Positions 50,795 through 58,580 of a DNA stretch of 64,000 bases are shown piece after piece (within the stretch, counting starts at the first letter, position 1; every line of letters begins with the position of its first letter). Under the pieces are notes generated by a model. That model saw only the letters and a program-made list of their open reading frames with translations. It did no database searches and was not told the origin of the DNA. Made by a program: the position numbers and the translations under genes. The DNA lies in assembly GCA_028289345.1 (NCBI GenBank), contig JANQQL010000025.1, positions 434,001-498,000 of the forward strand, given 5' to 3'. This DNA is from Planctomycetota bacterium. GTDB lineage: Bacteria; Planctomycetota; B15-G4; SIAN01.

Positions 50795-51751
50795 ATGAGT
50801 GCCGTGCAGGAATCCCTCCTCGGTTACTTGTTTGTTTGCTTCGCTGTCGGCGCCGCGTGTCTTGGCGTCGCGGTCTATCTGGCCGTTCAGAGGCGCAGCG
50901 CCGTGTCGCGGCCCTTCCTCGCGTTCTACGTCGCCTTCAGCATCCTGGTCACCGCTTCGCTCTTGTTGGCGTTCGCCGACGCGGCACCCGGCAAGGTCTC
51001 GGAATCGGTTCGATGGATCTTCCAGTACCTCGAGTCGATTGTGGGCCAGTACGGTCTCATGCTGACTCTGCCGATTCTGGTGCACCGGGTGTTCGGCGTC
51101 GTTGTTCGCCGACGCGAGAAGGTTTTGGTCTTGGCGGTTCTCGTGACGTTCGCCTTGCAACACGTGACGGAATTTGCGTTGGGCTCGACCGTTTGGGACC
51201 AGCGAGGTGACTGGTTCGAGGACGGCGTGCTGATCGCCCTCACGGCTTATGTCGTCTGGATCGCCTATTCCCGTCGAAGATCGGCCGAGGCGCAACAACC
51301 TCTCGCCTTCCGGGTGTTCCTGCTGATGCTGATCGGTGTCCCGGGAGTGGTCTGGGATCTCTTCTACGGGGAAGCCTCGGGCGTGCGCCTGTATCCCATC
51401 TGGTATTGCCTGACCAGCGTGGTGGTCACCGGGACCCTGGTCCAGGGGGAGGCCGCGCCGAGGCAGGCGCTCAAGGAGGTCAGCCCGAAAGATACCGGGC
51501 CCAAGGAAGTGGCGAGGGAGGGGGGGCCGACGGCTCTGGACGGCTGGGGACTCAGCGAACGGGAACTCGAAGTTGCCAACGGTGTGGGGCGCGGACTGAG
51601 CAATAAGGAGATCGCGGCATCCCTTCACATTTCACCGAACACGGTGAAGACCCACATGCGCGCGATCTTTGAGAAGGCCGGTGTCCGTTCTCGATTCGAG
51701 CTCATTTCGCGAATGAGTGGCTTTGTCAGCGACAATCACCCGAAAGGGTGA
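50795..51751 (+). CDS. LuxR-type regulator with N-terminal membrane domain
   Basis: 318 aa. About seven hydrophobic helices cover residues 8-215 ([24 protein letters not shown] and following), then a short linker and a C-terminal LuxR HTH ([52 protein letters not shown]). Membrane-bound LuxR regulators sense a signal in or outside the membrane and act on promoters directly. No cognate target is clear; the secreted SurE gene lies 86 bp downstream on the same strand. Confidence 0.9.
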   Translation: MSAVQESLLGYLFVCFAVGAACLGVAVYLAVQRRSAVSRPFLAFYVAFSILVTASLLLAFADAAPGKVSESVRWIFQYLESIVGQYGLMLTLPILVHRVFGVVVRRREKVLVLAVLVTFALQHVTEFALGSTVWDQRGDWFEDGVLIALTAYVVWIAYSRRRSAEAQQPLAFRVFLLMLIGVPGVVWDLFYGEASGVRLYPIWYCLTSVVVTGTLVQGEAAPRQALKEVSPKDTGPKEVAREGGPTALDGWGLSERELEVANGVGRGLSNKEIAASLHISPNTVKTHMRAIFEKAGVRSRFELISRMSGFVSDNHPKG

Positions 51752-51837
51752 GGCAATTTCACCCGTTTGGGCGAATTGAGGGGGGCCTGGGTCCGGCCTA
51801 CTGTTCTCCAGTTCCATCACCTTCTTGGAGAACCTCA

Positions 51838-52734
51838 ATGGACCGACACACCCGTCTCCTGCTCGTCACCAGTCTCGCGCTGCTTCCCTTCGGTTCGCCC
51901 GCCTCCTGGGCCGCGCCCGGAGAGCAGGCCGACGACCGGCCCCGCGTTCTGATCACGAATGACAACGGAATCGATGATCCGAAGATCGTCGCCCTCGCTC
52001 GGGCGTTCGCGGAGCGGGCGGAGACCTGGGTCGTTGCCCCGGCCGAGGACCGGAGCGGCACCGGGTCCTCGCTGAAAATCGTTCGCGCGGGGGCCATCTC
52101 CGTCGAGCGACGAGACTTGGGACCCGGGATCGAGGCGTTCGCCGTCGACGGCTATCCCGCCGACTGTGTTCTCGTCGGCATCGGAGCACTCCTCGGAGAT
52201 CGGCCCCCGACCTTGGTCGTTTCCGGAATCAACGGGGGAGCCAACGTCGGGGCCGAGTGGATGTTCTCCGGTACCGTTGGCGCGGCCCGGGTCGCGGCAT
52301 TTGCCGGTTTCCCAGCCCTTGCCGTGTCCGGTCTCGACGACGACATTCCCGGCGCGGTCGACGCGGCCGTCGACTGGGTGGTGAGATTTTCAGAGCATCG
52401 AGTGGTCCGGGAGCTTTCCCACGGCGAGTACCTGACCGTCAGTCTGCCACGCGTTTCGCCCTCAGAAGTGCGCGGAGTGAGGATCACCGATCGGGCGCCC
52501 CTCCGACGCGGACCCCGCCTGGAATACGACGAGGCCGAAGGAGTGTGCAGAATCACCGGCATGCTCGCCCTGGAAGCGCCGCTCTCGGCGATCGCCGACG
52601 AAAAACTCCACGCCAACAACATGATCGTCGTCGTGCCAATGCACACCGACGAGGTCGACGGCACTCGCCTGCTCGACTGGATCCGGTCAGATCCCGGTCT
52701 TCCGCAGTGGCAGCCGGGCGGGGGGGAGCGTTGA
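51838..52734 (+). CDS. Secreted SurE-like 5'/3'-nucleotidase
   Basis: 298 aa. The ATG has TTGGAG upstream and starts a clear signal peptide (RLLLVTSLALLPFGSPASWA). The SurE fold follows: LITNDNGIDDPKIVALARAF, SGTGSSLKI, VDGYPADCV and LVVSGINGGANVG. Standard SurE is cytoplasmic and carries NDDG; here the second Asp of the metal site is Asn43. Export suggests it cleaves extracytoplasmic nucleotides or other phosphoesters; activity with the altered site is uncertain. Confidence 0.9.
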   Translation: MDRHTRLLLVTSLALLPFGSPASWAAPGEQADDRPRVLITNDNGIDDPKIVALARAFAERAETWVVAPAEDRSGTGSSLKIVRAGAISVERRDLGPGIEAFAVDGYPADCVLVGIGALLGDRPPTLVVSGINGGANVGAEWMFSGTVGAARVAAFAGFPALAVSGLDDDIPGAVDAAVDWVVRFSEHRVVRELSHGEYLTVSLPRVSPSEVRGVRITDRAPLRRGPRLEYDEAEGVCRITGMLALEAPLSAIADEKLHANNMIVVVPMHTDEVDGTRLLDWIRSDPGLPQWQPGGGER

Positions 52735-52775
52735 CTCGAGCTTGGACTGCCTGACGATGGTCGTGCTTGAGCCCG

Positions 52776-52952
52776 CTACCGAGCCTTTCCGAGACGTAGG
52801 ACCTTGCCCTTGTTGTTGAAAGTCGTTGGCAGGATCGACTCGTTGCCGATGCTGCGGTGGTGTCGCTCCTTATTGAGCAAGGCGATCTCGTTCCAAAGAC
52901 GTTCGACTGATGTGTCCTCACCGTTTTGGAGGACTGCGTCGGGTTCAGACAA
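52776..52952 (-). CDS. Tiny protein, possible remnant of an integrase-type transposase
   Basis: 58 codons from a TTG located right behind the terminator's T run; no ATG or RBS is visible, so the true start is unsure. Codon use is G/C-rich at third positions like neighbouring genes. The text SVERLWNEIALLNKERHHRS then IGNESILPTTF resembles the ending of rve-type transposases (N-x-E-R-x-H-x-S-x-G...P). It may be the last piece of a lost insertion sequence, or a real small gene. Confidence 0.4.
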   Translation of the reverse strand: MSEPDAVLQNGEDTSVERLWNEIALLNKERHHRSIGNESILPTTFNNKGKVLRLGKAR

Positions 52953-52990
52953 AAAAGGGGCACTCCCGTGTCCGTGCGAGAGTGCCCCTT
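52951..52990 (-). terminator. Perfect intrinsic terminator (minus strand)
   Basis: AAGGGGCACTC (52955-52965 on plus) pairs with GAGTGCCCCTT (52980-52990) over 11 bp, and on the minus strand the stem is followed by TTTTTT. It ends leftward transcription coming from 53000 or beyond. The nearest recognisable minus-strand gene ends 450 bp away at 53438. Confidence 0.85.
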
Positions 52991-53437
52991 GGGGTCGCGA
53001 GCGACCCGGTCTTCAGTCTGCGTGGAGAACGAGGAAGAAGGAGAAACCCCGAACTCCCTTGGAACCGTTAACTGAAACCAAAGACCACACGCCCGGACTG
53101 GCCCCATGGCAATGTCGGATCAACAAAAAGACATTTTTGAACGATGGGTGGTGGGCTGACTGAGTCCTTCGGGTTTTGTCCGGACATTGTTGGCGATGAT
53201 CTTCGCCGGTTGTCGGGAAATGTCAGGGTGTGTCCCGCATCGTGGAATGCGGTCCAACTTGGCGGAGACGATGCTTCGCGGACCCTCCAGTTTGCTAGCG
53301 GTCGTGAAAAACTCAAAAAATCCTGTTTGCGCGGTGAGCCCTGTCAAACCGGTTTCGGATCCAGGATGAAGCCATGGATCCGCCGAGCGACTCGGTGGCG
53401 AGGCTGGGTGCAAAACTTGGGATCGACCGACTCAGAC

Positions 53438-54439
53438 TCACGCCAGCGAAACCGGTTGAAGCTTCGTGACTTCGTGGGTCCGTGCCGATTCCATTGCGGC
53501 CATGGCGATCTCGACCGCGCGCAACCCATCGACCCCACTGACCGGAGAGTTTGCGCCCTGTCGGACGGCGGCCAGGAACTCGCGAACCATCTGGACGTTG
53601 ATGTCCTCGCCGTGGGGAAGCTGCATGGGCTGCGGGTGGCGCGTGCTGAACAGGGAAGAATGCTGGGCGAAGAGGTCGGCCTGAAGGCAGCCTTTCTCGC
53701 CGACGAACTCCAGAGTCACGTCTCCCCACGTGGGATACCGCGAACCGGGGCGCGACCAAGAGGTGTCCAAGGTGGCGACGGCTCCGCCGCGGAACTTCAT
53801 CATCACCAGGCCGGAATCTTCGACGCTTTCTCCGTGAATGCGGGACGAGGACTCGGCGAATACGGTGTTCACTTCGCGTTGCAGGGTCCAGCGTAGGAGG
53901 TCTGCGACGTGCACGGTGTGGTCCAGGAGCGCCCCGCCGCCGGACCGGCGCCGGTCGACGAACCAGCCGCCCGGGAAAGTTCCGCGATTGGTCGTCGTGA
54001 CGCTGAGAACCTTGCCGATTTCTCCGCTTTGCACCAGTGTTCGCGCTCGCCGCGCGATGGGGCTGAAGCGACAAGGAAACGCGGTCATCAACAGAGTGCG
54101 ATGTTTCTGGAAACGTTTCACGATGGCCGCTGCTTCGCGCGTCGTGGCACCGAGGGGCTTTTCGCAAAGCGTCGGGATCTGAGCCGCGGCGAGAATTCGT
54201 GTGTCCTGGTCGTGGCAGCGGTTCGCGGAGCACACGACCGCGGCATCGATGCCCGCGTCGAGCAAGTCTTCGCCATGCGGGAACCAGCGAGTTTGAAAGC
54301 TTCGCGCCGCCGATTTGCCCGGCTTTCGATCGGGATGCCAGATGCCGGCAATGGTCGCGCCGGGAAGTGTGCGAACTGCTTCCAAGTACGCGGTCGCGTG
54401 CATGTGATCCAGTGAAAAGAAGCCGACTCGCAGCGTCAT
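53438..54439 (-). CDS. Gfo/Idh/MocA family oxidoreductase
   Basis: 333 aa. N-terminal dinucleotide fold (VGFFSLDHMHATAYLEAV; the glycine loop is degenerate, GFFSLDH) with the conserved Glu-Lys-Pro of this family in TLCEKPLGATTREA, and the substrate domain with GGGALLDHTVHVADLLRW. Members oxidise or reduce sugars and inositols with NAD(P). It starts inside the stop of the preceding oxidoreductase gene (ATGA overlap), so the two are coupled. Confidence 0.9.
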   Translation of the reverse strand: MTLRVGFFSLDHMHATAYLEAVRTLPGATIAGIWHPDRKPGKSAARSFQTRWFPHGEDLLDAGIDAAVVCSANRCHDQDTRILAAAQIPTLCEKPLGATTREAAAIVKRFQKHRTLLMTAFPCRFSPIARRARTLVQSGEIGKVLSVTTTNRGTFPGGWFVDRRRSGGGALLDHTVHVADLLRWTLQREVNTVFAESSSRIHGESVEDSGLVMMKFRGGAVATLDTSWSRPGSRYPTWGDVTLEFVGEKGCLQADLFAQHSSLFSTRHPQPMQLPHGEDINVQMVREFLAAVRQGANSPVSGVDGLRAVEIAMAAMESARTHEVTKLQPVSLA

Positions 54440-55488
54440 CGAGCCGCTCCTTTCTTCGTCTCACGCCCCCAATCGATGGGCTTGCCCGAGCGAGCGGAAC
54501 CGGCGACTCCGAGAGCCACCTCCAAAGCATGCACGGCCTCGGCGATGGTCACCCGCGGCGAGGCTCCTTCGAGGACCACATCCAGGAAGTGCTCGGTCTG
54601 CCGATCGTAAGGACTTTGCAGCGACGGGCTTTCGGGAACGACCAAAGACGAGCCGCGTCCGCGTTTGCCGAGGCGTTGCAACAGCAGGGGTTGCAACCGA
54701 CCGCTGTCGAATTCCAAAACTCCGTCGGATCCGGACACTTCGAAGCGGGTCCGAAAGCCTCCTCCATGAGCCCAGCTTCCCTCGAGATGAGAGATGGTTC
54801 CCCCGTGATGTCGCAACGATGCCAGCACGTGTTGTTCCTCCATCGGCGGCTGGCGAGCTTTGGAAAAAGCGTACGCGCGACGGGCGCGACCGAACATCCA
54901 CAGCACCAGATCGATGTCGTGCAGCATCAAGTCGCCGGGAACTCCCAAGGAACGCTTCGGGTCCGCATACCAGGAGCCCGGGTTCCCCATCACTCGAGAG
55001 GCACGCACCATGGAGGGAGTCCCGATGTCTCCGGCTTGAACGGCGTCTCGAATGCGAACGTACTCGGGAAAGAATCGGCAGACGTGGCCAACGATCAGCG
55101 GAGCTTGTTGTTGTGCCGCTCGCTTCTCCAGACGACGCGCTTCCGCCAGGGTGAAGGTCACCGGCTTTTCCAAAAACACGGCTTTGCCTGCCTTCAAGCA
55201 GGCGGTGGCGAGGGAGAAATGACTTCGGGGTCGGGTGCAGAGGTAGACCGCTCCGACTTTTTCATCGGCGAGGGCATCGTCAAGTTCCGGAGTTTTTCGG
55301 ATCCGGGAACTCGACCGAGATTCGGTGCTGGCGCGATACTGGCGAGCGACCTTGTTCGCCTTGGCGGCAGTCGGATCCACGACCCAGCGGAGCTCGGCCC
55401 GTGGGTCCTTGGCCAGAGTCCCGGCATGAATCTCTCCCATGAAGCCGGCACCGACCAGCGCCACTCCCAGCTTTTCCGCCGCCTCCAT
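54436..55488 (-). CDS. Gfo/Idh/MocA family oxidoreductase
   Basis: 350 aa. The ATG at 55488 has GGAGG 4 bases upstream. The nucleotide loop is intact (VALVGAGFMGEIHAGTL), with VFLEKPVTFTLAEARRLE and the substrate domain GDLMLHDIDLVLWMFGRA. It overlaps the next gene by 4 bp; the pair may act on the same sugar pathway. It is divergent from the DUF1028 gene. Confidence 0.92.
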   Translation of the reverse strand: MEAAEKLGVALVGAGFMGEIHAGTLAKDPRAELRWVVDPTAAKANKVARQYRASTESRSSSRIRKTPELDDALADEKVGAVYLCTRPRSHFSLATACLKAGKAVFLEKPVTFTLAEARRLEKRAAQQQAPLIVGHVCRFFPEYVRIRDAVQAGDIGTPSMVRASRVMGNPGSWYADPKRSLGVPGDLMLHDIDLVLWMFGRARRAYAFSKARQPPMEEQHVLASLRHHGGTISHLEGSWAHGGGFRTRFEVSGSDGVLEFDSGRLQPLLLQRLGKRGRGSSLVVPESPSLQSPYDRQTEHFLDVVLEGASPRVTIAEAVHALEVALGVAGSARSGKPIDWGRETKKGAAR

Positions 55489-55737
55489 GGCGCCTCCACC
55501 AATCCCTCGTTGTCCAAGGCGCGGAAAGTACGCTTTCCCTCTCGGCATTTCCCGTGGGAATGGCTGCGAATCGGATCCGCTGACGCGCCGCGGGCCAGGC
55601 CACGCTATGAGGTCGTCCAGATGGGATCACCCGGATTCGCGGCTTCGATACAATCCCACCGCCCCCTTCCCGAACATCGCTGCGCGAACCCGCCGGCCGA
55701 TGAAGAGCAACGTCAAGGAAGAGACGAGGACCGAACC

Positions 55738-57273
55738 ATGAGAGCCCATCGATCCCTGCGCCGCGGAACACTATTCGCCGCCTGCACTTTCGGCCTCGTT
55801 GTTTCGCCCATGGCCCGCGCGACCTGGTCGATTGTGATGGTCGATCGGGAAACTCGGGAGGTGGCTCTTGGCACGGCCACCTGCCTGACCTCGACGGACC
55901 TTCGTAAGACGTTGGCGGTGATGCTGGTCGGCGTGGGAGCATCCGCCAACCAGTCGGCCATCGACTCGACTGCTGCCAACCGCAGGCTGATCTGGGAAGA
56001 GCTGCAGAAGGGCACCAAGCCCGGCGACATCATCGACCTGGTCAAAGCCACGGATCCCAACTGGTCGAGTCGACAGATTGGGATCGTCGACATGGAGGGC
56101 CGGCGGGCGGCATTGACCGGCAACGGAGCCGGCCGCTGGCGCGGTCATGTGACCGGACGGTCCGACACTCTCATCTATGCCATTCAAGGCAACGTCTTGG
56201 CGGGCGAGCCGGTGATCCTTGCTGCCGAAGAGGCCATTCTCAACACGCCGGGCGATCTTGCCGAGAAGCTGATGGCTGGAATGGAAGCGGCCGCGTTGAT
56301 GGGAGGAGACGGTCGTTGCTCTTGCCGCGGCAACCGACCGACGGAATGCGGTTCCCCACCGGAGGAGTTCGACAAGTCAGCGCACGTGGGGACGATTCTC
56401 GTGGCTCGTCTCGGAGACCTGGACGGCGTGTGCAACGTGGACGATGGCTGCGCCAACGGCCGTTACTACTTGGCCGAGAACGTCAAAGCCGGTTCGTTCG
56501 CGACCCGCGATCCGGTGAGGACCCTGCGCATCCGGTTCAACGAGTGGCGCGAGGAACTCCGGGGTGTGCCGGATCAGCTGCTCTCCACCAAAGAAAAGAC
56601 CGTGGCGCCGGTGCCCGGCAACGGCACCCGGCAGACCGCGATTGAAGTGGTTTTGAAGGACTGGGCAGGCAACCAACTGCCGCAGGGCGGGGCCACCCTC
56701 GAAGTTCGACACAATGAAGAAAGTGCTGGACTGGCATTCATCGACGAGCCGATCGATCACGGGGACGGGACCTACACGATTCCGCTGGTGGCGGGTGTGG
56801 GCGCGGGTGCGGATGTCTTCGATATCGTGGTCGTCCACGAGGAGCGCGAGGTCTTGCTCTATCCGCCGGTGCGGCTGCGTCATGACCCCACGTTGGCAGC
56901 CGATCAAGCGGAGATCTCCGGAATCGATGGTGCCACGATCCAGTTCGACTACCAGGGACCCGAAGCTGTTCCTGGCCGAGAGTACCTGTTGCTGGCTTCT
57001 TTGGCGGGTACCACTCCTGGGATCACGACTCCCTTGCTGCACATCCCGCTGAACTTCGACGACATGTTCCTAGCCTCCTTCCTGAATCGCAACTCGGCCA
57101 ACTTCGTCAACACCTGGGGTTTCTTGAACACCGACGGGACGGGTTCGTCCCAGTTCGTCGCCAACCCGGGCTCCATGACTCCGTTCCTGGGCATCGAAAT
57201 CGATTGCGCGATGATCACTCTGAATCCGATGGACTTCGCGACCAATCCCTGGAAGTTGACGATCGTCCCGTAA
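55738..57273 (+). CDS. Secreted DUF1028 (Ntn-hydrolase-like) protein
   Basis: 511 aa. The ATG has GACGAGGA upstream. The signal peptide ends MARA, directly before TWSIVMVDRETREVALGTATC, the start of the DUF1028 domain (to about residue 225). In this family the N-terminal Thr is the likely nucleophile, so cleavage after ARA would expose it. A second beta-rich unit (about 300-390) and a C-terminal unit (SGIDGATIQFDYQG...NPWKLTIVP) like those of other secreted proteins here follow. The substrate is unknown. Confidence 0.9.
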   Translation: MRAHRSLRRGTLFAACTFGLVVSPMARATWSIVMVDRETREVALGTATCLTSTDLRKTLAVMLVGVGASANQSAIDSTAANRRLIWEELQKGTKPGDIIDLVKATDPNWSSRQIGIVDMEGRRAALTGNGAGRWRGHVTGRSDTLIYAIQGNVLAGEPVILAAEEAILNTPGDLAEKLMAGMEAAALMGGDGRCSCRGNRPTECGSPPEEFDKSAHVGTILVARLGDLDGVCNVDDGCANGRYYLAENVKAGSFATRDPVRTLRIRFNEWREELRGVPDQLLSTKEKTVAPVPGNGTRQTAIEVVLKDWAGNQLPQGGATLEVRHNEESAGLAFIDEPIDHGDGTYTIPLVAGVGAGADVFDIVVVHEEREVLLYPPVRLRHDPTLAADQAEISGIDGATIQFDYQGPEAVPGREYLLLASLAGTTPGITTPLLHIPLNFDDMFLASFLNRNSANFVNTWGFLNTDGTGSSQFVANPGSMTPFLGIEIDCAMITLNPMDFATNPWKLTIVP

Positions 57274-57992
57274 GCAATCTTGGCGCATGGCATCGGCGCT
57301 AGGGATCCAACGCCTGACGCGTCGTACCGCACCATTGTTCTCGAAGTCCGACGTCGTTGGCATTGCGAACGACTGTTCCAGACGACCTTTCGGGGTGAGC
57401 TCTCGTTGTCAGGAGGGTCTCCTGCGTTGTGGTTTCCACTCTTCGCAAATCTGAGCGTTCGAGCCCTCCCAGAGAGTGGGACGACGGGCCGTCAGTGGAG
57501 CGCGCCGTTGCTCGAGTGTGCCGAGCCGGCTTCCACCACGATCTGATCTAGATCCCTGGGGTCATACGCGACGAACGTTCCGCCAGGCCTTGCGGCCAGG
57601 AACTCGAGTCGTGAGCCTCCCCTCTGCATGAATGAGCGGTGCGGAAAGTTGCGTTTTCTCGGCACAGAATGCCCCGGATTCGTCTGTGGAACAGAACGCA
57701 AGCCACTTTAAAAACCTGCCACTTTCCGCCTGCAAATTTTTCAAAAACCGGGCTACATTGCGTTCTCTCTCGCAGGCCGTTGCAGGGGAGTTCGGTGCGG
57801 TCTCACGCACCCTCGACCGAGATTGTGACCAAGGTTCACTCCTCCTCTGTCACCGGGTCAGAGCATGAAGAGGCGGGCCGAGGTTGCCGGTGCCATCACC
57901 GAAACACCTCTCTTTGCGGTCGCTCCGGACCGTGGCGAGTTGTTTTCGAGAGACTGGCGAACTCCTGGCCCCACACGCGATTGGGCGAACCG
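57274..57992. other. Long leader region before the ECF sigma gene, AT-rich island
   Basis: About 720 bp with no convincing gene. At 57700-57760 an AT-rich island carries a direct repeat GCCACTTT (57702-57709, 57718-57725) and a TACATT hexamer at 57754-57759, a possible promoter for the sigma/kinase operon. A small palindrome CAGGAG-GGT-CTCCTG lies near 57411-57425. Confidence 0.4.
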
Positions 57993-58580
57993 ATGAACGA
58001 GGCTGGTGGAGACATCACCCATCTGTTGATTGCATGGCGAAAGGGCGAAAGTCAGGCCCTTGAGCAGCTGGTGCCGCTGCTGTACCAGGATCTTCGCCGC
58101 ATCGCCCAGCGAGAGATCGGGCGTGGCGCCGGCAACGAAACCCTGAACACGACGGGCCTGGTGCACGAGGCCTACTTGCGACTGGTCGATCAATCGAGGG
58201 CGAGCTGGCAGGATCGCAACCACTTCTTGGGGGTGGCGGCCATTGCCATGCGTCAGGTCGTGATTGCCTACGCCCGGAAGCGCCAAGCGGCCAAACGGGG
58301 TGGTGGAAAGCGGCCGTTGCCCCTGGAGGACCAGGAGGGCGAAGCCGATCGGCAGGTGGACTGGTTACTCTCGGTGAATGAAGCGGTGGAAAGTTTGGCT
58401 CGACACAACGAGCGCTTGGCCAAGGTGGTGGAGTGTCGCTTTTTCGCAGGTTTGAGCGTTCAAGAGACTGCCGACGCGTTGAACATTTCCTTGCGATCGG
58501 TGCAACGGGACTGGATGCGGGCCAAGGCGTGGTTGAAGGAAGAGCTGCGCGAACACCGGGGACTTGACTCCTTCGAATGA
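57993..58580 (+). CDS. ECF-type sigma factor (TIGR02999-like)
   Basis: 195 aa. The start at MNEAGGDITHLLIAWRKGE is set by the family N-terminus. Region 2: LVPLLYQDLRRIAQREIGRG...LNTTGLVHEAYLRLVDQ, FLGVAAIAMRQVVIAYARKRQAAKRGGG. Region 4: VVECRFFAGLSVQETADALNISLRSVQRDWMRAKAWL, intact. Its stop overlaps the kinase start by 4 bp (ATGA). The frame is open further upstream but without protein-like text. Confidence 0.94.
   Translation: MNEAGGDITHLLIAWRKGESQALEQLVPLLYQDLRRIAQREIGRGAGNETLNTTGLVHEAYLRLVDQSRASWQDRNHFLGVAAIAMRQVVIAYARKRQAAKRGGGKRPLPLEDQEGEADRQVDWLLSVNEAVESLARHNERLAKVVECRFFAGLSVQETADALNISLRSVQRDWMRAKAWLKEELREHRGLDSFE

Larger units (their letters stand above)
52735..53437. other. Region holding a tiny gene and a strong minus-strand terminator
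   Basis: Apart from the 58-codon frame (52776-52952) and the terminator (52951-52990), the minus strand upstream folds well: GGGTCG-CTCG-CGACCC (52992-53007) and a longer pairing between GGTCT..TCAGT near 53070-53085 and ACTGAAGACC near 53010-53019. A short non-coding RNA ending at the terminator is possible. Nothing recognisable is seen at 53100-53437. Confidence 0.35.

Noticed and set aside
53020..53110. RNase P RNA-like AGTCCGGGC on the minus strand
   Set aside because: Only this short match; the remaining length to the terminator is far too short and other conserved parts are missing.
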